The notes below the pieces were generated by a model. It saw nothing but the letters and a program-made list of their open reading frames with translations, ran no database searches and was not told where the DNA came from. A stretch of DNA of 26,042 bases from a virus: the IMG/VR virus record IMGVR_UViG_3300030943_000155, positions 1 to 26,042 of that record; one strand, given 5' to 3'. The position numbers and the translations under genes were made by a program. Shown here in pieces: positions 1 to 7,614 of this stretch; positions within the stretch are counted from its first letter, which is position 1; the number at the start of each line of letters is the position of its first letter.

Positions 1-3000
1 AGTCAAGCCATCTCTCATTACCTCTCTCAATCCTTTATATAGATCTGGATTTTTTGTTTGAATGGAATGTAAAAATTCATGACCGAGAACTCGCGTAACA
101 GCCTGCGCGTCTTCCACATCCTTTATAAATACCGTATTTGGCATATCACCGCGATACTTACCGTTTGCGATACTATCTCCAGAGTAAAAGACAACATCGA
201 GCCCTAACCTGCTACCGAGTTTTTGAACTTGGTGATGTCCAAATTTAAAATCTGTAACAACTTTAGCTCCGGGCATGATTGAAGAGAGCCGTTTTTGTGC
301 CTCTTCAGGAGTGATAACTGGGCGGGAAACGCTCGCGTCTTCTGGTTGAAATGCGTTTGTTTCAAGCATTGACCTTACAGAAGTTTCACCTTTTTGACGG
401 TATTCGTTTAACTGTTGTTGCTTTACCCAAATCTGACCCGCCGAAGATCTTACATCTGGTATGCCTTCGATGCCCATTACGGCGCGGACCTGTGCCGGAG
501 GAATCTTCAGTTCAGAGACGATCTGGCTGCGTGTCTTTCCTTGCTTAGCGAGTTTTACCACCTCTGTCGTCATACCTGCGTCAACAGCCATAGCGTAGTC
601 GGCCTCCATCTTCTGACGGAGACCCGGAAGCATCTTGGATGTATCACCTTTCCAAACGATCTCAGTGACCGCAGGAGTGGTAGTGGTCGTCGCTGGGACA
701 GCTTCAACTCCTTTTGTGGTTGCAACAACATCCGGTGCCTTTTTCGGTGGAAAATTAATCTTAACTGAACGATCATTCACTTTAGGCTGGTCGATCTTCA
801 CTTGGGCCAGCTTGTCCTTGTATGTCGGAGCGGGTGCTGGTTTCTTGGATTCGGATCTCTGGAACTCAGATACCCGGTTGGCCTGTGCCTTGGCTTCAAC
901 TTGGCCCATGATGTCAGGAGAGGCTGTGCCATCTTGGATAGACTTCAGTAGATTCTCGGGAGTCAGGGTGTCAATGGCGTCTTGATTGGCCTCCCACGAC
1001 TTCATGTCTGTGGCGTTGGGTGTTTCGGATTCCAATCGAGCGCGTTCGTTCTCCACCAAGCGTGTCAGCATTGGCACTGCTGCGTTTTTAATCTCATTAG
1101 GTTTAAAGTTACCTTGAGGTACATTCAATGGCTCAGATTTGGTCGTAGCGACTTCCTGCGCCTTGGCTGTGCGCTGTTCAGACTCATTCCAGATCTTTTC
1201 GTAGGCTTGTTGAAGCTGAGGGCTCGAATTAGCTATCTCCCCACCAAATAGATCCTGATACGTCTGTTGTTGATTCTCTCTATCTTTTTGAGCGAGCATG
1301 TCAGGATTTGCCTTGTCAACGCCTTGCTGAATGACTTGAGTCTGTCCAGGAACAGCCGGCTGACCGGGAGTCGTGATAGTCTTCTCTGGTTGGCGAACGA
1401 CGTTTTCTACAGAGATTCCCGGACGTGTTTTTTCATTGACGAAATCAATTGCTTTCCCGGCACCGTTGAGTATTGCTTTTGGAGCCTCTACAATACCACC
1501 GCCAAGAATTGACGCCGGACCTGCGACCGCCATGGCGTTAAGATCATTTGCCGGATTGATGATGCTTTGTTCGTTGGGATTCATTGAGAACACTTTGATG
1601 TCTTGACCACCGACAAATTTATTGACAGCTCCCTCCCACCAGTTCTGAGGAACTTCCTCCCACATTTCTCCGAAGGTTGACTTTGCGTAGTCAACAGCCT
1701 TGCCTATGCCACCTTCGCGATACAATTTATTGATACCTCCACCCTCAAGGATGGATTGACCATAAGCATCCATGAACGCGGTAAACGTAGCACGGAGATC
1801 ATCCATGCCGGATGCGAGATTGCTCTGATAGGCTTGCGCGAATATCTTCATTCCCATAGGAACCGTCTCTGGGCTAACCAATGCTTTTTTAGCAATGGTA
1901 GCCATGGCTATATTCCTAGTTTCTTTTTTTGCAAGCATTTTACCAAGCTCTTTAAATCCAATAGAGGTCGCTTCACCTGCGGTGCTACCTCCACCAGTTA
2001 AGACTGCGAGACCGATGGTTCCGACCATATAAGGAATAACAGAAGCTACCTGTGCGACAAACTTGTTGTCTGCTAATCCAACCATGTCGCCGGACTTCTG
2101 CATTGTTTTCCCACCCTGAGCAATAAGTTCAGATCCGGACTTCCTTGCGGTTTCGGCTTGAGATATTCCTTGAGCGAGATTCTGCTCGACGTTCTTACCA
2201 AAAGAACCGGCCCCACCAATAGATTGACCTAAGGCCATGAATGGATCAGAACCTGATCTCATAGCTTCGCCTGAAGCCAATGGAGATCCAATCTTGCCTG
2301 CCATGGTTTCCAATGTTCCTTGGGTACTTACGAGCGAAGACTTCAACCCGGTTTCTAAATCTCTGAGTACGCCTTTTGGCATGGCTGAATCACGGTTTAT
2401 TTGCGCGTCAAGTTCCGCGAGCTGTGACTTTCTCTCTGCCTCTGCAATAATACCCGGAAGCAGATTCTCTTTTAAAGCGGCGGCGTACTGAGGATTGGTT
2501 TGGTAGTTGTTCAGATCTGCTCTCGGCCTAGACATAGAGATATATTTAAGCCAAGACTGCTCGTCCTGAGGATTAAATGCTACCCTCGCCTTTGCTTGGT
2601 CCAATTCCAATCCTTTTCGAATCTCAGCTTGCGATGGAGGAGTCTTCATCAAGTCAGACTTCTTCTTAAGAATAGAGACCGCACTTGCAAAATTCGTTGG
2701 TGACGTTGGATTGTTTTTGGCATATGAGGAGTTTTTATACGCAGATTCAAGTCCGTCTTGTTCATTAAGAAGCGCATTTTTATAATCCACATCAAGCGTC
2801 TTGATTGCCAGTTCATGTTCTTTTTTCGCATCAAGGTACCTTTTGTTCACCTCTGCGGGATCAATTGGTTGAAATGCTGTCGGAACGACATGTTGACCCA
2901 TTCGCATCTGATCCACAGATTTTGGTTGGTCAAATGTTGAAACTGCCGACTGCACCACGGATTTTACAGGTGCTTGCATCCCGATAGGGGAAGGCGCTTG

Positions 3001-3180
3001 TACATTTGATTGAACAGGTGCTTGAGAGATAGGAACCGTTCCCTCAGGAACGACATGTTGACCCATTCGCATCTCGTCATTCTGTATGCGAGAGAGCAGT
3101 GGGTTCTTGTAGGATGTAGAGTTTTCGGACGCAGAGGCAGACTCCTTGCGAAGTCTGTCTAAATACGCGTTTCCAGCCAT
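1..3180 (-). CDS. Very large internal virion/polyvalent protein with HExxH metallopeptidase motif (3' end beyond window)
   Basis: The frame is open from ATG at 3180 (good SD, GAGGAGG 8 nt upstream) to the window edge, giving 1060 visible codons and no stop. The N-terminus (about 1-110) is low complexity, rich in Gln, Pro, Ser and Val, and holds a repeated peptide MRMGQHVVP (37-45 and 92-100). Residues 120-360 are helical and Ala/Glu/Lys rich. A Gly-rich hydrophobic stretch lies at 381-398, followed by more helical sequence with a WEEVPQ motif. Residues 875-903 look like a small helix-turn-helix. The last 80 residues resemble zincin metallopeptidases of phage polyvalent proteins, with H1034-E-F-L-H1038 at 67-81. 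Last in the tail gene order, where P22-like phages keep ejection proteins, it is probably packaged in the particle and delivered to the cell. That role is inference; the open frame and HExxH are seen directly. Confidence 0.85.
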   Translation of the reverse strand, partial: MAGNAYLDRLRKESASASENSTSYKNPLLSRIQNDEMRMGQHVVPEGTVPISQAPVQSNVQAPSPIGMQAPVKSVVQSAVSTFDQPKSVDQMRMGQHVVPTAFQPIDPAEVNKRYLDAKKEHELAIKTLDVDYKNALLNEQDGLESAYKNSSYAKNNPTSPTNFASAVSILKKKSDLMKTPPSQAEIRKGLELDQAKARVAFNPQDEQSWLKYISMSRPRADLNNYQTNPQYAAALKENLLPGIIAEAERKSQLAELDAQINRDSAMPKGVLRDLETGLKSSLVSTQGTLETMAGKIGSPLASGEAMRSGSDPFMALGQSIGGAGSFGKNVEQNLAQGISQAETARKSGSELIAQGGKTMQKSGDMVGLADNKFVAQVASVIPYMVGTIGLAVLTGGGSTAGEATSIGFKELGKMLAKKETRNIAMATIAKKALVSPETVPMGMKIFAQAYQSNLASGMDDLRATFTAFMDAYGQSILEGGGINKLYREGGIGKAVDYAKSTFGEMWEEVPQNWWEGAVNKFVGGQDIKVFSMNPNEQSIINPANDLNAMAVAGPASILGGGIVEAPKAILNGAGKAIDFVNEKTRPGISVENVVRQPEKTITTPGQPAVPGQTQVIQQGVDKANPDMLAQKDRENQQQTYQDLFGGEIANSSPQLQQAYEKIWNESEQRTAKAQEVATTKSEPLNVPQGNFKPNEIKNAAVPMLTRLVENERARLESETPNATDMKSWEANQDAIDTLTPENLLKSIQDGTASPDIMGQVEAKAQANRVSEFQRSESKKPAPAPTYKDKLAQVKIDQPKVNDRSVKINFPPKKAPDVVATTKGVEAVPATTTTTPAVTEIVWKGDTSKMLPGLRQKMEADYAMAVDAGMTTEVVKLAKQGKTRSQIVSELKIPPAQVRAVMGIEGIPDVRSSAGQIWVKQQQLNEYRQKGETSVRSMLETNAFQPEDASVSRPVITPEEAQKRLSSIMPGAKVVTDFKFGHHQVQKLGSRLGLDVVFYSGDSIANGKYRGDMPNTVFIKDVEDAQAVTRVLGHEFLHSIQTKNPDLYKGLREVMRDGLT
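2882..3074. repeat. 28-bp direct repeat pair inside the large virion protein gene
   Basis: An identical 28-bp segment is present at 2882-2909 and 3047-3074, 165 bp apart and in the same reading frame. It encodes the repeated peptide MRMGQHVVP in the low-complexity N-terminal part of the large protein. The spacing is a multiple of three, so recombination between the copies would remove 55 codons without a frameshift. Confidence 0.9.
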
Positions 3181-3208
3181 AAATTGTACCTCCTCAGGCC
3201 GTGCCTGT

Positions 3209-4432
3209 TTATTTTAGATTGAGGCTGTTTGCAAGTCTATCTTGCTCTGGTTTGTCGAGTCCCGAGTTCATGATCAGTTTAGCTACATCATCCTGCTTGA
3301 ATCTTGGGGTATCGGTTTGCTTTCCATAGTTAGGAGAGTTAACGTCCCCATCAGTGGATTTAATTGTTACACCAATCATGTCCCATGCCTTTTTGAACGT
3401 GTCCTCATACAACTTCGCCTGTGCTCCAGCGCCTTTTGCATCAGCAGCAGCCAACTTGGCAATATTGTCTGGGTTCTTCGGATTTTTCGACCATTCATAC
3501 TGGTCACGATTCAGTTGCAGGTTACCCCATGAGATGGCGTGAGATTCGGATGAATCGCTTGCACTCTGATTAAAATTATTCAACCACTGACCATCAGCAA
3601 TCTTGTCACGGTCCTTTGCGTAGTTAAAGGTCTTCAACCACTGCGCGGACTGTGTATCCGTCTGCTGTTTCTGGAGAGTGTCTTGTCCGTTGTATGTGCC
3701 TGTCAATCCTGCCGTTGCAATCCCCCGGTTAAATTGATCATTGGCAGAGTTGTATTGGTTCGTGAAGGCTCTCGCATTCTCGTCGATCAAAGCTTGATTC
3801 TTTTGGGCCGTGTTTGTGGCAATGAGCTGTTGTTCCTGACTAGATGTCGATGCCTTCAGATCGTTTATGGCCTTCTTGAGGTTGTCGACGAAGCTGATCT
3901 CCTGCTGAGTCAATGCGGTCTTTTGACCCTGACCTGATGCCACAGTCGCGCCTGCGTCTGATTGGACCCCGCCGCTAAATGAGATTCCCTTTGCGGCAGC
4001 TGTCTCGTTTTGTCGTTGCAGTCCTTGATTCGTTGCCACATCAACAGCGTCTCTCTGTGGCTGATACGTCGCAGCAGCACCGTCAATCTGTCCTTGATAG
4101 TTGGAGATACCTTGGTTCATACCCTGTTGCAGAGAGGCCTTCTGAGCCGCAAGCATAGAGTCGTACATCCCACTGATGTTTCCGACTTGGCTCTGGTACT
4201 GAGGGAGATCCGTGCCTGATCCAACCGGAGGCTTGACAAGAGATTGATCCAATGCGATAGTCTGAGACCCGTCCCCACCTCCACTGAACCCGGCCTGCGC
4301 TCGGACAGCCTCCGCGTTGGCGTGGGCAGCCTGCATCGCAGTGGTATCTTTACTTGCAGAGGCTTGGTTATACGCCAGTTTAAAATCTTCAATCTGCTTC
4401 TTTTGAGCGTCGGTCAATGTTCCGATTGCCAT
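3209..4432 (-). CDS. Gln/Ala-rich probable internal virion protein
   Basis: A 407-residue protein with a clear SD (AGGAGG, 8 nt before ATG). The N-terminus (about 8-55) is a charged helix followed by an AxAEAVRAQAGFSGGGDGS motif. I recall this arrangement from envelope-associated and phage proteins of Bacillota, but could not check it. The rest is low in hydrophobic residues and very rich in Gln, Asn, Ala, Ser and Asp. It has long predicted helices (about 95-290, KKAINDLKAST-like) and no membrane segment or recognisable catalytic motif. It lies between the Trx-like gene and the giant HExxH protein, 28 bp before the latter. Composition and position fit a core or ejection protein of a short-tailed phage, or a chaperone of the giant protein. 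Function is not established. Confidence 0.8.
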   Translation of the reverse strand: MAIGTLTDAQKKQIEDFKLAYNQASASKDTTAMQAAHANAEAVRAQAGFSGGGDGSQTIALDQSLVKPPVGSGTDLPQYQSQVGNISGMYDSMLAAQKASLQQGMNQGISNYQGQIDGAAATYQPQRDAVDVATNQGLQRQNETAAAKGISFSGGVQSDAGATVASGQGQKTALTQQEISFVDNLKKAINDLKASTSSQEQQLIATNTAQKNQALIDENARAFTNQYNSANDQFNRGIATAGLTGTYNGQDTLQKQQTDTQSAQWLKTFNYAKDRDKIADGQWLNNFNQSASDSSESHAISWGNLQLNRDQYEWSKNPKNPDNIAKLAAADAKGAGAQAKLYEDTFKKAWDMIGVTIKSTDGDVNSPNYGKQTDTPRFKQDDVAKLIMNSGLDKPEQDRLANSLNLK

Positions 4433-4435
4433 TGG

Positions 4436-4879
4436 TTATACCTCCTCAAGGGGAACTTCTACGTTCAGAGATTTTGATACCTCTGCATCTGAAACTTGTT
4501 TCTTGACTGCAACCGTAATAACTCCACTCACAACCATCTCGTCGAGTAGGTCCAGACGCGCTTTTTTCTCTTTCTGTTTAATGTGCTGGTCAAGACGTTT
4601 GTTATCTTGCTTGTGAACGATTTTCTCTTCCTTATCCTGATGGTCAATCAAGGAAGCGGTCACGTAAGTGAGGCTGTCCACATCATTCTCGTTGAGAAAG
4701 TCGCCCTGCATATCATCACGGATGACAATCAGTGCAGGAGTAGCGCGAATATACTTCTTGAATGGGTTGTCGCCGTCCATGATTTCCACACACTCAACGT
4801 CTAGTCCTTGGGATTCCACCTGTGCTTTGAGGTCTAGGTCAGGCTGTGAGTATTGGTTATAAAATAAAAGTGCTTTCAT
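4436..4879 (-). CDS. Degenerate thioredoxin-fold phage protein
   Basis: 147 residues, started by ATG at 4879 behind AAGGAGGAAACAC. The first 80 residues read as a thioredoxin-like fold: a strand KALLFYNQ, a helix, a strand DVECVEIMD, and the cis-proline signature ATP (47-49) followed by strand ALIVIRDD. The active-site CxxC expected after the first strand is replaced by QYSQPD, and the only Cys (C30) is elsewhere, so it cannot be a dithiol oxidoreductase. Residues 85-115 are a highly charged Lys/Glu/Gln helix. Residues 112-147 form a short Val-rich tail. It lies just downstream of the fibre gene, a place where phages of Bacillota often carry small accessory or assembly proteins. A structural or assembly role is a guess. 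Confidence 0.8.
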   Translation of the reverse strand: MKALLFYNQYSQPDLDLKAQVESQGLDVECVEIMDGDNPFKKYIRATPALIVIRDDMQGDFLNENDVDSLTYVTASLIDHQDKEEKIVHKQDNKRLDQHIKQKEKKARLDLLDEMVVSGVITVAVKKQVSDAEVSKSLNVEVPLEEV

Positions 4880-4891
4880 GTGTTTCCTCCT

Positions 4892-7612
4892 TTATGAAAT
4901 CTGTTGAAGATGTATCGTACCTACAGAGCCTGACGAACCTGAGCCACCCGCTTCGCCTGTGCCGTTTCCTGTTCCTGCGGCTCCCCCAGTTCCTCCAGCA
5001 ACAGAGCGAGTCCCTACAAATGTATTGGCGCCTTTATAGAACTCAGCAATTACTCCGCCACCTGACCCTCCACCACCACCGCCGCCACCTGCTCCTGCGG
5101 CTGTTTGTGCACCCGCTCCACCTGACGCACCCGCTCCACCTGAGGCAAGAATCCCTCCATTTCCAGAAATGTTACCACCAGCTATTAAAAGAATCAACCC
5201 TCCAGAAGCACCATTAGAATCCGCTCCAGATGAAGCAGAAACATTTCCATTCCCGTTCCAAGCTCCACCACCACCGCCACCGCCACCGCCGCCCCCATAA
5301 CCGCCGGCGCCAGCGCACGCCCAACCTGCCGCAGATGACGACGCAGAACCACTTCCTCCACATCCGGGACCACCTTCGTTTCCATTAACAGCCACTTGCG
5401 CGGCAGTCCAACACGTTACCGCATTAGAACGAATAGTAGAAACCATCTCCGCATATATAACCGTGCCACCAGTGCCACCCATGCCACCCTGCGTTGACCC
5501 GCCGCTTCCACCGCCACCAAAACCACCTGTGTTTATTCGCCCACTCCCACCAAAACCACCTATTCGTCTGCCAGTAGCACCGCTGTACCCACCACCATAA
5601 CCGCCATTCCCACCATAACCGCCTCTCAGCGCTTGGAGTTCAGTGGTCATCTTGTAGAACTTGTCGATGGTCTTCGGTGTGTCTGTGTAGGTTGCTGTGT
5701 AGGTGTACTCAGCTACAGGAACGGAGAAGTTGGCTGTATACATGGCTTTGACTTTGACGATGCGGAATTCGTCAATTTGTCCTGCGAAGTAGTTTCCAGA
5801 AACTGACCCTTGTCGCCCTATTGCTAATTTATCTACGCTTCTTAGCATTGTAGATAAAAAATCCGAGGTAACTAATGTGCCATCAACGTAAACACCTATG
5901 CTCCCCTTGTATTTTACTATAGCAATATGATACCAAGTATTTATAACAAAAGTATTTGGAACAGTCAATCCTGCGCCATTCATACTGATTAATAAATTTC
6001 CACTAGCGTTTAAATACGCATACATAGAATAATAAGTTTGTGTTGAATTATGATCAGAAAATATAAATTTATTAGAAGCAAGAGCAGTTGGTCTCATCCA
6101 AAAATCAATCGTAAAGTCATCCTGTCCAAAACTAAAATCATCACTAGCAGGAGTGTCAATCCACTGATTCGTCCCATTAAAACTAATTGCATGAGTCCCA
6201 AACTTCTTATTCGTTGCATCGAACGTAGCCGCACCATTGTTCGTCCAAGTCCTACCGTTATCATCCGTGATGTTGTTGTTAAAATGTAGTAGGCTCGATG
6301 TCTTTGCTGTCTTCTGTGCTTTCTTCGTCACCAGCATCGGAATGATATTCCCATTGGGTGCTATCCCTGCTTTTTGGCTCATGTCGATTGTGCCATTGTT
6401 TATGATGTCGATTTGACTGTAGAGGATTAGTCCTTGATTGGGGTTTTCTACGGTCATGTAGTAGCCTACTGGAAGAGTGATGGATGAGTATTGCTTGATA
6501 ACTGCCGCACCGTTAAGGGATGATGGGAGAATGATGTTCCATACCAGTGTCGTTTGACTTGCACTTAATGCATTGATACTCATTCCTTGACACGAAAAAG
6601 TACACGCAGAACCTCCTGCTAGTAAAACGAGCCTCCAATAGCGATAAGGCACATTTGATATAGTGTTTGTATTCAAAGTCTTATCTACACCCGAAGTTGT
6701 TATAGATGCTGTATTCCCTGCCTGAGTCCAAGTTGCATTATCGTTACAGCATTGTAAAGTTATATTTCTTGCAACTCCTACACTTATAACTGCGTTGTAT
6801 ATAAAACTAAGAGCTACCGAAGAATCTTTGAATAATTGTGGACTTCCAAAATCCAAACTGAACAACACTTGGTCTGCTGTTGTTAATGCATTTGTCGTAA
6901 ATACAGTGCCAGCATTCATATCCCACAGATTCGCTACCGTTCCCCCATTGGGTGCTGTTGTAATGGCAGACAATACTGGAATAGTTCCATCACTGCCATC
7001 CCCGAAAAAATTTCCGAGGCTAGAACTACCCAAGAAAAAACTTGTACCATCGCCCAAAATCGAGTAAACACCTGTGGTGAGCACTTCTGTAATAGCTACA
7101 CCCTCAGCATTCAGCAGATTGACTCCGTTGATAGTGACTGCTCCGCTTGAGTTCGCGTTGAACTTAACGGTGAACAGTCCTGATGCTGGCACAGAACCGA
7201 TAGTCGTGTAGGCATTTCCGATGTTGGTCGTGAGCACGTATCCTCCGATTCGAGCGTCAAGTTCTGCCTGTGTTGCAGGATTAAACGCCAACTTGGCTTC
7301 GGTCACAGAACCGTCCGCAATGCCACCTTGGACCACGGTCATAAATTGTGCATACGCGTGTTTGAGTTTAGCCATTATCGTACTTGAACTTGCGTCCCCG
7401 ATATACATAGGTCCGGCACCAATCTGATCCGCGCCAGATGCATCCTCGGTTGTTGATGTCAGGTCCGCAATCATTCCATTTGTCTGTGACTTCAGTTCGT
7501 TGGTAGATTGGTCAAACCACGATTTTAGAGCCGTTGGAGTCATAGCGGGTTTATCCGGCAGTGCCGAATGTGTCTTAGTGAATGCTGTAATAAGTCTGTC
7601 GATTAATCCCAT
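4892..7612 (-). CDS. Modular tail fibre/adhesin: discoidin-like, LamG-like and poly-glycine domains
   Basis: 906 residues. The N-terminus (1-125) is a helical virion-attachment region with an ALKSWFDQSTNELK segment typical of phage structural proteins. Residues about 225-350 look like a discoidin (F5/8 type C) carbohydrate-binding sandwich, with NITLQCCNDNATWTQ and YRYWRLVL strands. Residues about 438-622 match LamG/concanavalin-like jelly rolls: DFTIDFWMRP, NTWYHIAIVKYKGSIGVYVDG, FAGQIDEFRI. From 664 to about 900 the chain is mostly glycine (GGYGGNGGYGGG-like, with an 11-Gly run), resembling the poly-glycine sandwich adhesins of some phages, and ends SGSVGTIHLQQIS. A GGGGGTA box precedes the ATG. 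The middle is visibly more AT-rich than the flanks, suggesting domain exchange. The role is most likely receptor binding at the host surface. Confidence 0.9.
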   Translation of the reverse strand: MGLIDRLITAFTKTHSALPDKPAMTPTALKSWFDQSTNELKSQTNGMIADLTSTTEDASGADQIGAGPMYIGDASSSTIMAKLKHAYAQFMTVVQGGIADGSVTEAKLAFNPATQAELDARIGGYVLTTNIGNAYTTIGSVPASGLFTVKFNANSSGAVTINGVNLLNAEGVAITEVLTTGVYSILGDGTSFFLGSSSLGNFFGDGSDGTIPVLSAITTAPNGGTVANLWDMNAGTVFTTNALTTADQVLFSLDFGSPQLFKDSSVALSFIYNAVISVGVARNITLQCCNDNATWTQAGNTASITTSGVDKTLNTNTISNVPYRYWRLVLLAGGSACTFSCQGMSINALSASQTTLVWNIILPSSLNGAAVIKQYSSITLPVGYYMTVENPNQGLILYSQIDIINNGTIDMSQKAGIAPNGNIIPMLVTKKAQKTAKTSSLLHFNNNITDDNGRTWTNNGAATFDATNKKFGTHAISFNGTNQWIDTPASDDFSFGQDDFTIDFWMRPTALASNKFIFSDHNSTQTYYSMYAYLNASGNLLISMNGAGLTVPNTFVINTWYHIAIVKYKGSIGVYVDGTLVTSDFLSTMLRSVDKLAIGRQGSVSGNYFAGQIDEFRIVKVKAMYTANFSVPVAEYTYTATYTDTPKTIDKFYKMTTELQALRGGYGGNGGYGGGYSGATGRRIGGFGGSGRINTGGFGGGGSGGSTQGGMGGTGGTVIYAEMVSTIRSNAVTCWTAAQVAVNGNEGGPGCGGSGSASSSAAGWACAGAGGYGGGGGGGGGGGAWNGNGNVSASSGADSNGASGGLILLIAGGNISGNGGILASGGAGASGGAGAQTAAGAGGGGGGGGSGGGVIAEFYKGANTFVGTRSVAGGTGGAAGTGNGTGEAGGSGSSGSVGTIHLQQIS
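4930..5623 (-). repeat. Glycine-codon-rich low-complexity tract in fibre gene
   Basis: On the plus strand this reads as runs of CCN/ACC triplets, for example around 5266-5300, encoding an uninterrupted run of 11 glycines. Interruptions by Tyr, Ser, Asn, Ala and Trp occur at irregular intervals. The G/C-rich triplet repeats contrast with the AT-rich lectin domain just upstream in the same gene. Confidence 0.75.
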
Positions 7613-7614
7613 AA

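Noticed and set aside
4846-5217. Plus-strand frame rich in Leu/His
   Set aside because: It is the antisense of the glycine codons in the fibre gene, which read as Leu/His/Pro-rich chains.
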